This document shows, one piece after another, positions 9,393 to 24,848 of a stretch of DNA of 64,000 nucleotides. The translations under genes and the position numbers were made by a program. The stretch's first letter is position 1; every line of letters begins with the position of its first letter. This DNA comes from Jaapia argillacea MUCL 33604 (Eukaryota; Basidiomycota; Agaricomycetes; Jaapiales; Jaapiaceae): contig KL197719.1 in assembly GCA_000697665.1 (NCBI GenBank), positions 1,125,968 to 1,189,967 of the forward strand, read 5' to 3'. The notes beneath the pieces were generated by a model. It had not been told where the DNA came from and made no database searches. It was given only the letters and a program-made list of their open reading frames with translations.

Positions 9393-11858
9393 ATGAAACT
9401 CTTATACCCTGCTTCGAATCAGATACCCAGACTCAATACCTCTGCAAAGGCGTTGAAAATCGCTCGTCATTCACGATGTACTCAGTGCTCCTCGTGTTCA
9501 GGACTCCGGCCACCCCCTGGCACAACAGTCTCGTTAGATCAGACTGAGAACGAATCGTCGTTTGGTGGTCTTGCTCAGTACGGTTCTGACGATGACGACG
9601 GCAGTTCCAACTACATCGAGAGTTGTGCCTGTGGACATGATGTGAAGACCCATGGCGCCGATCTTGACACAATTGACGAGCAAGAGTTTGTTAGGAAGGC
9701 ACGAGTTGCTGTACGAGCAGACGAGTATCTAGAGGTTAGCCCCTTACATTCATTCTTGGTAGAGAACAAGGCGTAACCAAGGGCTAGGTATGAGTTGCAC
9801 CCCAGATGGTTATTACACGCCACTCATAGTGGCCCTTTCAGGACGATGGCAAGCTGCTGGATTTCGAGTACACAAACGAAACCATCAATGGTTTGCGCAA
9901 CCAGATGGTTCTTTTCGACTCCGGTGGTCGCAGTCCACCGTTGGACGACTTAGGTATGCACACTCCTCGGTCTCCCCATCGTCACTGACGTCGCTTCCCA
10001 GACAGACAGATCTTATCTCCGGGCTCCTCCAGCCTAAGTGATGTGCCACACCAACCTCGGTTAAAGAGGCGGCGAACATCAACGTCGTCTCTCAGCAACA
10101 ACTCTTCGGATTCTGATGAAGAGGACAAGCCTTTGGCAGAACGATTTCCTGCTGCATCGGCTTCATCCTCAACCGCCAACACTGCCAATCAATCACCTAC
10201 AACATCCAGAACTGACCGTTCCTCTCGCTTGGGTCCAGGTCATGGTGCTCGGAGAGGTGGGAAGAAGACAGCAGGCATGAGTATGAAAGCCAAGTCATCG
10301 ACGGCTCCCGCACATCTGCCTCCACCCACGGAGGAAGAGCAAGAGGCTATGAACGATCAAACGAATGGCATCATGCATGACGGGTTTGACGGGAATGCGA
10401 AAGTCAAAGTTGAAGATGTGATGGATGAGAGTCAATTAAATCGTTTAGCTGGAGGTGTGACCGTGGACTCGGGAGGCGCAGGGCCCCATGCAGTGCGTTC
10501 TGTCTTTATTATCGTTCGCCACCGATAGATGGCCTTAGCTAATCGACACTGTAGCCTCCGCCCAAGCAAGAGAAGGTGGCGCAGATCGAGTTACGAAAAG
10601 GAGTCATCCAAATTATCCCTGTGGAGAACGATGGCGAACCACGATCGCTGGTCATTCTCACTAACCTCAAGACACTGTTCCAGAAGCAACTACCAAAAAT
10701 GCCTAGGGAATACATTGCTAGACTGGTGTTCGACTACAACTCCCGATGTCTGGGTATCATCAAGCGAGGATATAAAGTCGTGGGTGGCATTTGCTTCAGG
10801 CCTTTCCCACATCGAGGTTTTGCGGAAATTGTTTTCTTTGCCACAACTTCGATAGATCAAGTCAAGGTGAATCACGGCAGTTCTTGGGCGCGGGTGCGGT
10901 CTGCTGATAGACGATTTGTATTCAAGGGCTATGGTGCTATGCTCATGAACCATTTCAAGACACATATCCAGGAAACCTACCCGGGCATGAACCATTTCCT
11001 GACATACGCTGATAATTACGCCGTCGGTTACTTCAAGAAGCAGGGCTTTTCAAAGGACATCACCCTTCCGCGATCCGTTTGGGCTGGTTACATCAAGGAC
11101 TACGAGGGTGGTACCATCATGCAATGCACCATGGTCCGAAAGGTGGATTATCTAAGAACGAAAGAGATTGTTGCTCAGCAGAGAGAGGCAATTATGAGCA
11201 AGATCAGGGAGATGTCAAAGAGTCATATCGTGCACTCTGGTTTAAATATATTCAAAGAGGGATGGAGAGAGGGCTTAGTGGTCGATCCTAAAGATGTTCC
11301 AGGTCTTCGTAAGTCCATATAAATCTTGTATTTCGATTGCTCTCACCTACAGTTATGTAGGGGAGAGCGGCTGGACACCTTCCATGGTCACATCGTAAGT
11401 CGTGGAGAGTGAGGTTTGGGTGGCGTCATCCGCTCATATCAACTACGGTAGTGCACCCCGACCGTCGAACAATCGCTCTGAACACAACAGAATGCGTAGA
11501 CTCTTGGCAGATTTGCAAAATCACCCACTGGGATGGGCCTTTTTGGTACCTGTGAATGTTGAAGATGTTACGGACTATCTCGATGTCATCAAGAACCCAA
11601 TGGGTTTGTCCAGAACTTCGTTCATCTCTTCCCTAACTTGACGGGTTTTCTCCTCAACCAGATTTCAGCACTATGGAGCACAAACTGGACACAAATCAAT
11701 ACCCCAACATCGACGCTTTCGCTGCTGATGCCTTCTTGGTTTTCGAAAACTGTCGAACTTACAACCCAGAGGGTACCATTTATTACAAGAATGCAGGCAA
11801 GCTGGAGAAGTTCGTCAGAGATTGGTTGGCTGACAGGGTCAAAAAAGACGAAGGGTAA
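9393..11858 (+). CDS. GCN5: Histone acetyltransferase Gcn5
   Basis: Exons 9393-9734, 9842-9953, 10002-10492, 10555-10866, 10927-11308, 11361-11394, 11452-11603 and 11662-11858; 673 aa. The N-terminal third is basidiomycete-type, with a Cys cluster (CTQCSSC and SCACGHDVKTHG) that could bind zinc, then a Ser-rich acidic linker. The HAT core has FAEIVFFATT with the catalytic Glu, then VKGYGAMLMNHFK (acetyl-CoA loop) and FLTYADNYAVGYFKKQGF. The C-terminal bromodomain has PLGWAFLVPVN, YLDVIKNPMDFSTM and YNPEGTIYYKNA. Gcn5 acetylates histone H3 within SAGA/ADA in the nucleus. I start at the first in-frame ATG, 9393. Intron 4 (10867-10926) is 60 nt with no stop and interrupts the acetyl-CoA loop. 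Confidence 0.95.
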
Positions 11859-12101
11859 TCTTTCCCCGTTCGACAAGTTGCATCGTGGTAGGTAGCCTCC
11901 ATGAAGTTATATATGTTAAACCGAGGCTTTGTATCATCACACACCCATGTTCAAGACCAATGGACGGTGATTTTGGTTTCAATGATATACAAATTTCATT
12001 GCTGCGGTTCCCAGCTACTTCAATAAACATAACATACAATCCCCACAACGCTATGAATAGATAGATTAGGCAGGGCCGCAGATTGCGAGAGAACAACAAT
12101 T

Positions 12102-13956
12102 TTAGCGTTGACCATCTAGAGTAGACACCAGTGAGATCAAAGTTCTCTTCACCAACAGTTGTGTACTTACAGGCCTTGGTCTCGTACTTGCCTAAGAGAG
12201 GAAGCGACGATCAGTATGGATGCGGGGTGAGAAGAGATTGAAGTACCCACCAACGCCGACGATGATGTTCGCGGGTTCCTGGGGCTTGTTCTCGAAGAAG
12301 TTCTCGAGAATGCTCTTGGTACCAGCGGCATAGCGAGCTTGAGCGTCCAAGGTGGTTCCAGAGTAGTGAGGCACCATGCCATTGCCACCGCCCAAGGGGT
12401 TCTTCATGGTCCTCCATGGGTGATTCTTAGGAGCGGGTTGGACGTTCTGAAACAAGATCCGTTAGCCTGTGATGATATCGACGATACTCATCCGATGCTC
12501 TTACCCAGACATCACCGGAATAACCTGGGTGGGGTCCGTCAGTCACCGAGCACTCCAAGGGAATGAAGGAAACGAACCTCTGAGTTGACCGCTCTTGAGA
12601 GCAGCAGCAACGGCATCCGCATCGCAGATCGCGCCACGAGCAGTGTTTACGAGCCAGGCACCCTTCTTGAAGTGCTTGAGGAGATCAGCGTTTATGAGTC
12701 CGCGAGTGCCCTCGTGGAGCGGGCAGTTGACGGTGACAACATCACACTGAGAAGCGGAATGTCAGTGTTTTGGATTACCCTCTGGAATATTGACGAGTGG
12801 TACCTGAGAGACAAAGTCCTGGAAAAAACAAAGTTAAAATGGTGTTGGTACAACAAATCAAAACACCCGAACCTTGAGGTCTTCGACGCGACGAGCGCTG
12901 ATAGCTTTGGCGGCCTCTGCAAGAATGGCTGAGACAGCGAGGGAAATTTTGAACGACAGTACTCACCAGCAGGCAAGGGAGCATAGTCGTAGTAGATCAA
13001 CTCCTTGCAGTTGAAAGGCAACAGGCGCTGAAGGACACGGTAGCCAATACGGCCAGCACCGATGGTCCCAACGACCTTGCCTTCGAGATCGTAAGCATTG
13101 CGTGCGACCTCCGACACTTGCCAGTCACCACGCTCGATCATCTATCGGTATTGACGCTGTTAGAGAAAAACGTTATGAAGATTGATGGGAAGATGTACCT
13201 CATGAGCGGGGGTGTAGTTCCTGACGAGGAGAAGGATGGACATCACGACGTGCTCAGCCACGGACACAACATTGGATCCAGTAACCTGAAATGGAATGTC
13301 AGCATGGTTAAGACCTGCTTTCTGAATGCTCCGACCTCAAGAACTTGGATCTTGCGCTCAACAGCGGCGTTCAAGTCGATGTGGTCGGATCCGACACCAG
13401 CAGTCACACAAATTTTCAAGTTCTTGGCCTATGCACACACTTATGAGCATCATTCATAGGCTACAGGGGATAGTTCGCATACCTTCGCGATGAGGTCAGC
13501 GGTCAAGTAGCCAGGGTGGAAAGGAGTGGTGATCAAGATGTCGGCCTAAGATAAACCATTGGACATCAGTCTGCTGCAAAAGAGCAGATTTGAATGACCT
13601 ACGTCGACAATGTTTTTCTGGAAAACGCTGTTGGGGCCCTCCTTGTCGTCCGAGACCTGATCCACAACGAGTTAGGGAATCGCTACGTTGATGAAATGGG
13701 GATAGAGACGTACGATGAATTCATGGCCCAGAGATTCCAACCATGGGCGGATGCCAAGCTGGACGTCGAGGACGGGGGTCAAACACCGACCTAGCGATTG
13801 GAGTTCGATCAACGTACCTGGTTCTCAATGGTACCGAGCAACTTGGGCTCCTCCTGAGCAGCCTTTCCTCCAGTATACAAGATAGCGAGAACCTGGACAG
13901 CACCCGTCAGTTTGAACGAAGAACATACATCTTCCAAGGGAAACACACACCTTCAT
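12102..13956 (-). CDS. FDH1: NAD-dependent formate dehydrogenase
   Basis: Fifteen exons (minus): 13951-13956, 13818-13892, 13714-13758, 13603-13656, 13483-13545, 13336-13428, 13199-13285, 12967-13141, 12873-12916, 12804-12818, 12578-12746, 12505-12524, 12251-12446, 12171-12191, 12102-12115; 358 aa, the usual length. Visible motifs are [20 protein letters not shown] at the start, the Rossmann motif [42 protein letters not shown] and [11 protein letters not shown] with the catalytic His. The protein ends KYETKAYGQR. It oxidises formate to CO2 with NAD+, giving cytosolic NADH and removing formate from oxalate or C1 metabolism. The first coding exon is only ATG-AAG. No targeting signal is seen. 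Confidence 0.96.
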
Positions 13957-14039
13957 GATGGATAACTATGAGAGTTAGAGAGCTGGAGAGTTTGATAGTT
14001 TGAGAGTCGAGAGCCGATATCTGAGCTCTATTGAAGGAG

Positions 14040-14060
14040 GCCTTTTTAAAGGGTCATAAG
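14040..14060 (-). promoter_or_regulatory. TATA-like element of formate dehydrogenase
   Basis: On the coding strand TTTAAA (14045-14050) lies about 90 bp before the start codon. A CT-rich leader with repeated CTCTC-type words runs from there to the ATG at 13956. A CACGTG palindrome is further upstream at 14262-14267. This is the layout of a strong fungal promoter; function is inferred. Confidence 0.45.
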
Positions 14061-14971
14061 ACGAGGTGTGAGAGGAAGTGTCAAGAATCAGCTGATGCCG
14101 CTCCATTCACATGGGGAGAAAGTTATCGAGGAAAGTTATCAATCGGGTATAGGTGTCAGCATCGGGAATACAGATGACACAGGAGGTGCTGAATGAGCGG
14201 CGCAACGCCTTCGCAAACTGTCTTAGAGCATTTGCTCGTGGAGAAACGCGTCTTGACTGGTCACGTGAGGTAAGGTCATATCTGGGAAGATCGGCCAGAA
14301 AAAGAAGACATCAGACGCGTGCGTCCCCACTCTCACTGGTTAATTGGCCGCCGAAGCAGTGGAGTGCCTCAGCCAAGGATATGCTACCGAAGGTCGGCGA
14401 AGATGTGACGGCACGGCACCATGCGAGCTTGGGTGCCAAAACGTTGTTAATAGCAACTCCGAGGTTCCCTTGTGGTGCCGCGGCTCTCCGTTACTGAGCG
14501 GTGCTCGTTCTTCTGCCCCGAAGGGACGGCGAAGTCACGAAGACCTGCCTTCCAAAATATGTCAGCAGCAGTACATCTGTCAGACGACAACAATATCAGT
14601 CTATATTTATCACGCTGGAGGTAAGGCCGGCAACGGGTTAAGGTTGTACAGCGGAATTGGGGAATGAAATACTCACACAGAAGGTTACAGAAGAGGTGTC
14701 ACCTGCGGATCAGTTGAGCATTCCTTCGTGCTCGTGTAGATCACAAGATCACGGTCGTTGAAAGGGGCTGAATTGCTCATTACTCTGGATAGAATATCTC
14801 TCAGCAGGGTCCAGGTACTCTGGTAAAGTCGATGTCTATTGAATTAACAGATGTACCTGTACAGTCGTGAGGTTCATTACAACTCGAATAGAAACAACGA
14901 AACCACGCACTAATATTGTCCCCCTGCAAAACCCGGAATCCTCATGCACAAACATATCCATCGCAACCCGC
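14061..14971. other. Region upstream of FDH1, 3' flank of the ERD1-like gene
   Basis: About 0.9 kb without a convincing gene. Open frames of 107-114 codons on the plus strand near 14153-14667 show no motifs and have no good splice partners. The interval should hold the FDH1 upstream promoter and the 3' UTR of the ERD1-like gene. Confidence 0.45.
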
Positions 14972-16632
14972 TCATTCGCGCTCATCCAAACCGTCCTTTC
15001 CCGGGGATAGAAGCTCAAACTCTTCTGACGCGGGACTACTGCTGTCCGAAATCCCCTTCTGTCTTCCCCTTGCAGAATTTTTCACCACTTCCCACTCGAC
15101 ACGGATAAAGACCCACATCCACCGTCGTACAAGCTCCGCCATCTCGATCCAAAATATCACGACGCTGCTATCGGACCGCGTGCACAGGTGACTTGAAAGT
15201 TTGATTGACCATGTGAACCGCAAGATGAGGTCGAGGAAGATAACAAGAGGGTAGACAGGAAGGGAAAGAATAAGATGGGAGCGAAGTCCGTAGGGCTGAG
15301 GGGTGGTGTGTTTGGAAAACGAGTCGAGCAAATGTGCCCGTACATCGGTCCCTTCCTCTTTCGACGTTGAGGATGTAGGTGACGCTGTATTATTGGCGAC
15401 TGATGATGATGTGAAGTGTAGTGATGGTAGCAGGAGAGGTTTGGGCGCCCGACCTGACATTTGGCTAGGTCTTGGATCGAACCTGAGGAGACTCAGTCCC
15501 CAATCATTTGTCACATCCCACCAGAACGAGTAAGCAGAATTGACAAATACAGCTAACAGCCTGATTGAAGTCGCTGTGAATCGACATAACCTGTGAAGAT
15601 GAAGAGATCACTGACCATAAGCGAAAGAGTTGATGCTCTCCATGCCAAGGTACTGTCGATACTTCCTCTCCCCTCGACTCCACAAGGTCTGCCACGACAA
15701 TGCGTTGAGCAGCGGATAGAAAGATGACAGGGAACGAGGATGCATATTTCAATGCATTGTAAAATGGTCGAGTGGACTCGTTTGTCGGCAGCATATAGTC
15801 GATGATACACTGTCGAAATCGAATGGCATACGGTACACTGATAGATCGTAGTTCACAAGAGCGTTCCATAGGCAAGACATGTCGGATGAACGTACCTCAT
15901 CAGGGTGGGTAATATCCACCGTGACCATCCATCTTGAGTGGGGGAGGCAAGAAGGCTACCACCCGGCCACAGAATACATAACGACAGCCATATATCTCCA
16001 AATACTTTGGCGAAGGAAGTCAAAATATCCGCAAAGACGACGTCAGAGAAATATATAGGGTGACTCGGAGCAGGGAATAAGCATCTACGTAGTGCTCTAA
16101 AAACAAAGATATGAAGTCAGCTAAATTGATGAAGATCACGATGCCTCGAGGCTTATGGATGCAAGGTAAACAAAACCTACTGAATGAACATGTCACGCTG
16201 CTTCTTCTGGAAGACATCGGTGGGCGAAATGACCGCGACCAAAACTCCGAGTGCAGCAAGTGCGGGGAGATACTTGAATACATCGACCAGTTCCACGTCC
16301 TCCCATGTGAAATACCGGAATGCACACCACATTACAAAGCACCACAGCGAGTACGCGAGGAATAGTCTATAGACAGGTCCGTACAGCGTAGAGGGGTGTG
16401 GAACAAGCTTGAACCCAGCGTTCCGTCGATTAATGGGCAACGGTGTGCGGGTCCCTTCTTCATGGGCATTGATCTCCAGCGCAGAAGCTGCGTCAATACC
16501 AAGGACGTCGAGTCCATGCAGATTCGTGGCCCATCCTAAGATGCCAAGTCCGGTGAGGAAAAGAGCACGGAATGGGAGAGGAAAACCAGCGTCAAAAGCA
16601 TATGGGTTCTCAAAGTCGGTATCAGTGCTCAT
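14972..16632 (-). CDS. ERD1: EXS-domain protein, Erd1-like
   Basis: Exons (minus) 16181-16632, 15896-16096, 15616-15837 and 14972-15560; 487 aa. The N-terminus is cytosolic and then several membrane spans follow (FRALFLTGLGILGWATNLHG; FLAYSLWCFVMWCAF; YLPALAALGVLVAVI). The EXS signature includes CLFPAPSHPIYFSDVVFADI, YAIRFRQCIIDY, NALKYASSFPVI, QLFRLW and AYSFWWDVTNDWGLSLL. The tail is Ser-rich. Erd1 in yeast is a Golgi EXS protein that recycles phosphate released by glycosylation and is needed to keep ER-resident proteins. The lack of an SPX domain separates it from Syg1/Xpr1 exporters. The Met at 16632 is the first of an open frame and directly precedes the conserved region. Confidence 0.88.
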
Positions 16633-16869
16633 AGTCGCAGTCTGTGTCGTTTGCGGTCGTCAGAAAGAAACATGAGTGTGTTGGCAGGAAGAATGTTGCG
16701 AAATTGAAAGAATTGCGCATAAACGCCTTCGCGTGACACGACACGTCGGTGGCGCATTGGCCAGACTTTACAGTTGCCTTTCTCCACATTCCTCAGCGCT
16801 CAGCATTCAAGCCCTCGGACTTTCGGTAAACTCGATCTCCTCGTTAACATTGAATCCATTGTCGCCACC

Positions 16870-17707
16870 ATGGCCGAGAAGAAAGGCGCCTACGGTTCTA
16901 GTGCTCCCACTGCCGATTTCCGCAGAAAATGGGACAAGGAAGAGTACGCCGAAAAGGCAAAGAAACGAGACCTCGAGGAGAAGGACCGTATGCAGGAGAA
17001 TGAGGAGCGAATGAAACAAGGTGCGTCTCTGTCATATCCCTCCCATCTCCACACCTTTCTCTTATCAGTTTCACCACCGACGGTATGTAGGCAAGAAACC
17101 TCGTAAAGGCCGTAAAGACGACGCCCCCAAACCGACCGAACTAATGAAACAACGCGAACATGATCTCGAACTCGACAAGAACCTCGGGAAGACAATGGTG
17201 GTTCAGAACGCCGGGGGTCGGGGGCCTGGCGTACCCGGGTTTTACTGCGAGGCTTGTGAAAGGACGTACAAAGACAGTTCTGCTTACTTGGACCACATAA
17301 ACGGACGAGCTCGTGCGTACATCTCCTTCCTTCCATGTCGGATGACACGGTGACCAACTTTGCATTTCCGATCGGAATGACTAGATCTCCGAAAAATCGG
17401 TCAAACAACCCGTATAGCCCGCTCAACCGTCGAACAAGTCCGAGCCCGTATCGCCTACCTCCGCGAAAAGACTAAAGAAGCCTCTTCTGCTAAATCCTAT
17501 GACTTCGAAAAGAGACTAGCAGAGGTGAGAGAAAAGGAAGCTGCGTTAAGAGCGGAGAAGAAGGCCGCGAAGAAGAGGGAGAAGGAGGAGAAGAGGGTTG
17601 AGATGGTTATGGACGTTACTGGAGGTGTGGGTGGTGGAGAGGACGGAGGAGGGGATGATATGATGAAGATGATGGGGTTCGGAGGGTTTGGGAGTACGAA
17701 GAAATGA
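16870..17707 (+). CDS. SNU23: U4/U6.U5 snRNP zinc-finger protein Snu23
   Basis: Exons 16870-17020, 17091-17312 and 17385-17707; 231 aa. The start has an ideal context (GCCACCATGG). The N-terminus (DFRRKWDKEEY, then a charged helix) and the matrin/U1-type C2H2 finger FYCEACERTYKDSSAYLDHI followed by LRKIGQTTRI are the hallmarks of Snu23/ZMAT2. A Lys/Glu coiled coil and a Gly/Asp/Met tail follow. It is a tri-snRNP component that helps pre-catalytic spliceosome activation in the nucleus. It shares a 237-bp divergent promoter with the ERD1-like gene. Confidence 0.93.
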
Positions 17708-18382
17708 GCGGGATAGGATTGATGGAAGAGCAGAGATTTGTATTCTATATGGGTGGTTATATTGTATCTTTATTCTTTCTCGGATAATTCATCTACTCAT
17801 GACACCTCGACCAAGTAGATGCTCGTCGGACATATTGGAATGCCTCTCCCACCAGTCTCAACATCCCGCCTACGCCCTCTTTGTTCTATCCCTCTGACCA
17901 CCTCAACACCTCCGGAAGAGGATGGGTCCTCTTTGCTCCTTTTTTTTGCTGGCGTCTGGTGGTCTTATCGCATCGTGAAGATGTTCGCCGAGTACTGACA
18001 TCACGATGTAACACATCTTCGTGCTGTCTCTTCTTTAAGAACCTGTCGCAGGGTACCAGAAGCCGATGGAACCCACGGGATAGAGAGGCGCATATATGTC
18101 CAATGGTACTTACTTGAAGTCTGTTCGGTAGAGTGAATTTGATTATCGTCAATGACCTTCGCTGGAGGTCACGCTCACCCTTCTCCGAAGTCTTCAAACA
18201 GACTTCTATTCCATATCTAAACGAATAAACTTTACAAACAACATAACAAAATCACAACATGGCAAAGATACATTGTACAACAACTCCGCTCTCGTTCGGC
18301 GGCCGACGTTTCTACTTCTTCTCACTTCCGCCATCGTCGCTTTTGTTGGGATAACACCGTCCACGGAGTGGTCCAGGGATGC
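17708..18382. other. Convergent 3' region between SNU23 and HEM2
   Basis: About 675 bp between two gene ends with no coding evidence. Frames of 60-103 codons here are random in composition. Confidence 0.45.
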
Positions 18383-21113
<2,731 letters not shown>

Positions 21114-21353
21114 CGTACTGTTTTCGTTTTAGACCGTGTCAGTGGGAGGAGGCAAGTGCTGGCAAGCTCCCAGGAAATTTCCCGCATGGTTAGGGTTCAT
21201 TTACATGCCGTAATGCCGGTCATCAGACAATATCACAGGACTGATAGAAAAAAAAAAAAAGCAGGAAAGACATCCCGAGAGCTTCACCACTTGCGAATAT
21301 CCTCTGGAGCGCTGAAGTGTACAGATGATATCCACTGCCCCAGCAAGCGCAAC

Positions 21354-24300
21354 TCATGACATCATGGATTGCGCACTAGAATCCCCAAATCCATATCCAG
21401 CCCCATCGAGTATCCCCGACTGTCGCATCAAAGACATCCACCCATCAGTCAACCCCGTATCTTCTGTCGTAGGCCCGCCATTCATCACAAACTCAAACAG
21501 GTTTCCCGTCGACGACGAAGCAGCGTCCATATCCTGTCCCCAACCACTACCCAAGTCAAAGTCGAAACCGTTGAGACTGAATTCCGCCGCACCACCTCCA
21601 CCGTTCGGAAAGCCGGCGTGAGCAGAAGGATTTTGGGAGAAGCTTTCCGGAAAGATGCCAGGAAAGGATGCGGGTGGGATGACAGATGCGGGGACTGGCG
21701 CAGATGCACCAGTCGACCCGCTGAGGATGTTACCGGTCCAGGACATAGGGACGGGTTCGGCGGGGATCGATGGTTTGGCTGTGAACTTAGGTCGCGATGA
21801 CGAAGGTGGTGCTCTACCGTACAGCTGCTGCTTAGGAGCTCTTGACCTCGGTGGAGGCTCCATATACGACGGGAGAGTAGTCTCCGCCGTCTGTTTGGTA
21901 CTCTCACCACTCGATGTGGATTGGGGAGACGACACCTGCGATTCAGCTGTTGTAGATGGTGGAGAAGAGGCCGGACTATTTTGTCGATCAGACCAATCTT
22001 TGGGCATCATCTTGTTCTTGCTGGAAAGAACCCGAGTTTGACCGCCAAACAAGGCCAGCTCATCTTCGGCAGTGGAAGTTTGACCAGTGGTCGAACTCGA
22101 AGGTGTTGATGTACCTGGATTATCATTACGATTTCCGTCGGTATACTGGGACTTGTCTCTGAGTTTGCGAAGGTATGACTGCAACAAGCGAGTCAACACT
22201 TCGAACCTATCAAAGGGAAGCAGAGAACAGTACCAAGGCTCTCCTCGCCCGCACTGAGCGAGTGGCGGCCTTCTCAAATAGGCCCATAGCAAGATTGAAA
22301 TCGGCGAAGACTTCAGAGGCCGAGTGTGACTTCGGTGTTCTTGCTAGAATGAAGCCCATAATCACCTAAATAGTGTAGGAAGGTGAACGACAACGATTCT
22401 CAGTGATCAGACATCCCAAAGTCTTGATCGGAAAGGGAAACATGCTTACAGACGAAGAGAACAAGTGAGTGAAGAAGAACCTCACTCGAGTGCACAGTTC
22501 AGGACATCTCTCAAAATAATGGACGTGAGACTTGATGACGACCGATGCCGTACGGGTTACAGCCAAGTAGGACGGTGCATAAGGGCTTGCGAGGGGGTTA
22601 TCAGGGTAGTCGAGAAGCACTTGAGCGAAAAAGTTCCTGTGTATGACAAGCAATGCTATGGAAACTGTAATTAAAGGTGCTTCAAAGAAATAAGACGTTG
22701 AACTAACGCACGAACAAGTCTGAACTGGGATACGAGGTAGGCTGAGGGCGTGTCAAGATATCGCTCAGCACTACCAATAGAGATACAACTTACCTCTCAT
22801 ACAAACAGAAGGCGTGTAGTAATCAATGCCCTCAGGGCCGACAAAAATCTTGACTGACTGAGGTACGGACATGTCCTGGAATTGGCGATCGAGTTCTAAG
22901 ATAGTCTCGTATTTTAGTGGTTCGGCCGCCAGGGTCTTGTCGATCGCAGGAGCAAACAACTCTTTGGACTTTCTGTAAGCCCACGCTTTGTCTACGATGG
23001 GGTGATTCGTGAGATGGAGGGCATCGATGATGATGCGGTGCAAAGTAGCGAAGAAAGCTTACATCCGGGTTGAACATCGCCCTTCTCATCCACCATCTGC
23101 TCTTCGTCAGTTGGAAATTCGCAGTCGACAAATTTCAGCGGGGTAGACGGTGGGCGACCGAGCTCTACACTCTATTCGTTCAATCCGGGGGGTCACGTTC
23201 GCTCCATTGAGCATTCAAGGATAATGAATGAAACTCCACTCACAAGGATCACGTCACATGCAAAGATGGCCCAGAAAGCAGTCCGGCGTTTTTGCACCGT
23301 TCTCTCGTCGAGACCCCAACGAGTACATTCTCGATCTGCAGGCAGAACGAGTCAGTTCGTCATGATTAGTGCGTAAAGAATCAAAACGTACGAAGCCCAA
23401 TCTATTGTGGTTCGGTTCGGGGGTCAGAATTGGTATGGTTATGAGTGGCTACGAAATCATACACTTTGCGCGAGTTTCGCACTGAATGACACCAATGCCC
23501 AAGCACTGTCCGTCGTGTATCCCTGTCCAGCGATACTATGATACACTCCCATGAGCGCAATGGCCAAAACAGTTTCAATCACCGGAGAATCGGTAAAGGA
23601 CCGCAGTGACAAAGCCATTCGAGCAAGATAGTGGTACTTTTCCGCTTCGGGATTGAAAGGTGGCAAAGTCAAGTCTGTGAGAGCTCCAAGGGCGAAAACC
23701 ATGTACAAAACAGCCAATTTATGTGGCGAAGTCAGAGGGGTGGTCTTGACATCGGGCTTGACTTGGCCGTCTGACAATCTTGTCTCCTTAAGCCACTTGT
23801 AGGTAGGAGTCATGATCTCATCGACGAGATCTCGGCGTTTCATTGGTTCGAAAAACCACGACGTGTGCTCGAAAAAGGTTTCGCAGAGAGACCAAGCGCG
23901 AGGTTCGGGGGGAAGATAGTTTTGGAGGAGGGATGAGACACCAGGAGCCGCCATACTAGGAGAGCTGAACAGGAAAGTCGTACAGATCTTTGATAGCTCC
24001 TCAGGAACAGCGGGAACTTCTTGAAGGGAATCTTCCCATTCACCATCAACCTCCAAGCAAGTCTTCAGGATCAGCTGAGAACCAGAGTCACCGAGGCGCT
24101 CACGAATAATAGGGTCTTGATGAGCACAGTCAGTACATGAGACGCCAACAAAGAAGTAAACATGACTGACTTCACCCCCTCCTGACCGCCCAAAGTATTT
24201 CGCTTCTCCTCGGTCTCCGATGGTTAATGTCCCCAAGGCATCAATAGCTTCAGCAACCGCAGTTTCGTGTGGTTGTCCCTTTCTCTTCGAACTCGGCACT

Positions 24301-24848
24301 TCCGGCCAGACCTTGACACTCAATAACTTTTCATCAAGTAGAGGGTGCCGCTCGGGTGAGTTTCGACCGTGCGCTGCTGCTAAAGCATCTTCAAGCTGCC
24401 GAATACGGTTGCCCATTTCCGCGATTTTGATGTGTAGTTTCTCGGTGTCCGCGAGGATATATCTGTGCTCAGCTGAGTAGGTACCGTAGAGAATCCAAGA
24501 CCTCTCGCGCACCTAGAGCCTTGGCCTGTTGACAAACTGCCTGAGGAGGGCCATGTCAGAAGCCAGTTCAACGATATATTGTGTTCTGGTACCATTTGGA
24601 CAGATATTCGGACAACCTCTACGGGCGCATGAGCCACAAGGGATCTTCTTATCACACCTTACCTTCAGCCTATCAGAAGCAACTAAATAGTTGAAATGGT
24701 CATGTATAGCCAACCTGTTCGCGTACCGGTAACATTCCGCACAGGAGATCTCACCACGCGCTCTGCGGAGGACCAAGTCATCGTCTCCATTCGGTCCGCC
24801 AGCTGCAAAACGTTGCGACGAAGTGTGTCTAGAATTATTGGCGGGCAT
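21354..24848 (-). CDS. Zn2Cys6 fungal transcription factor
   Basis: Twelve exons (minus): 24727-24848, 24593-24669, 24513-24525, 23463-24462, 23392-23401, 23244-23335, 23063-23171, 22794-22985, 22712-22741, 22450-22664, 22234-22365, 21354-22178; 938 aa. The zinc cluster near the N-terminus is ISCAECYRLKVRCDKKIPCGSC followed by RRGCPNICPNG, then a leucine-rich dimerisation helix (KIAEMGNRIRQLEDAL). The middle homology region has LAQSIGLHRECTRWGLDERT, LGRPPS, HRNFFAQVLLDYPDNPL and ASVVIKSHVHYF. The long C-terminus is Ser/Pro/Gln-rich and probably activating. The family regulates metabolism; the target is unknown. Micro-exons of 13 and 10 nt join motif codons exactly. A 60-nt stopless stretch (24116-24175) has splice signals and may be an intron, giving 918 aa. 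Confidence 0.9.

Noticed and set aside
14153-14667. Plus-strand frames of 107-114 codons upstream of FDH1
   Set aside because: No domain, no splice partners, and they sit in the probable FDH1 promoter.
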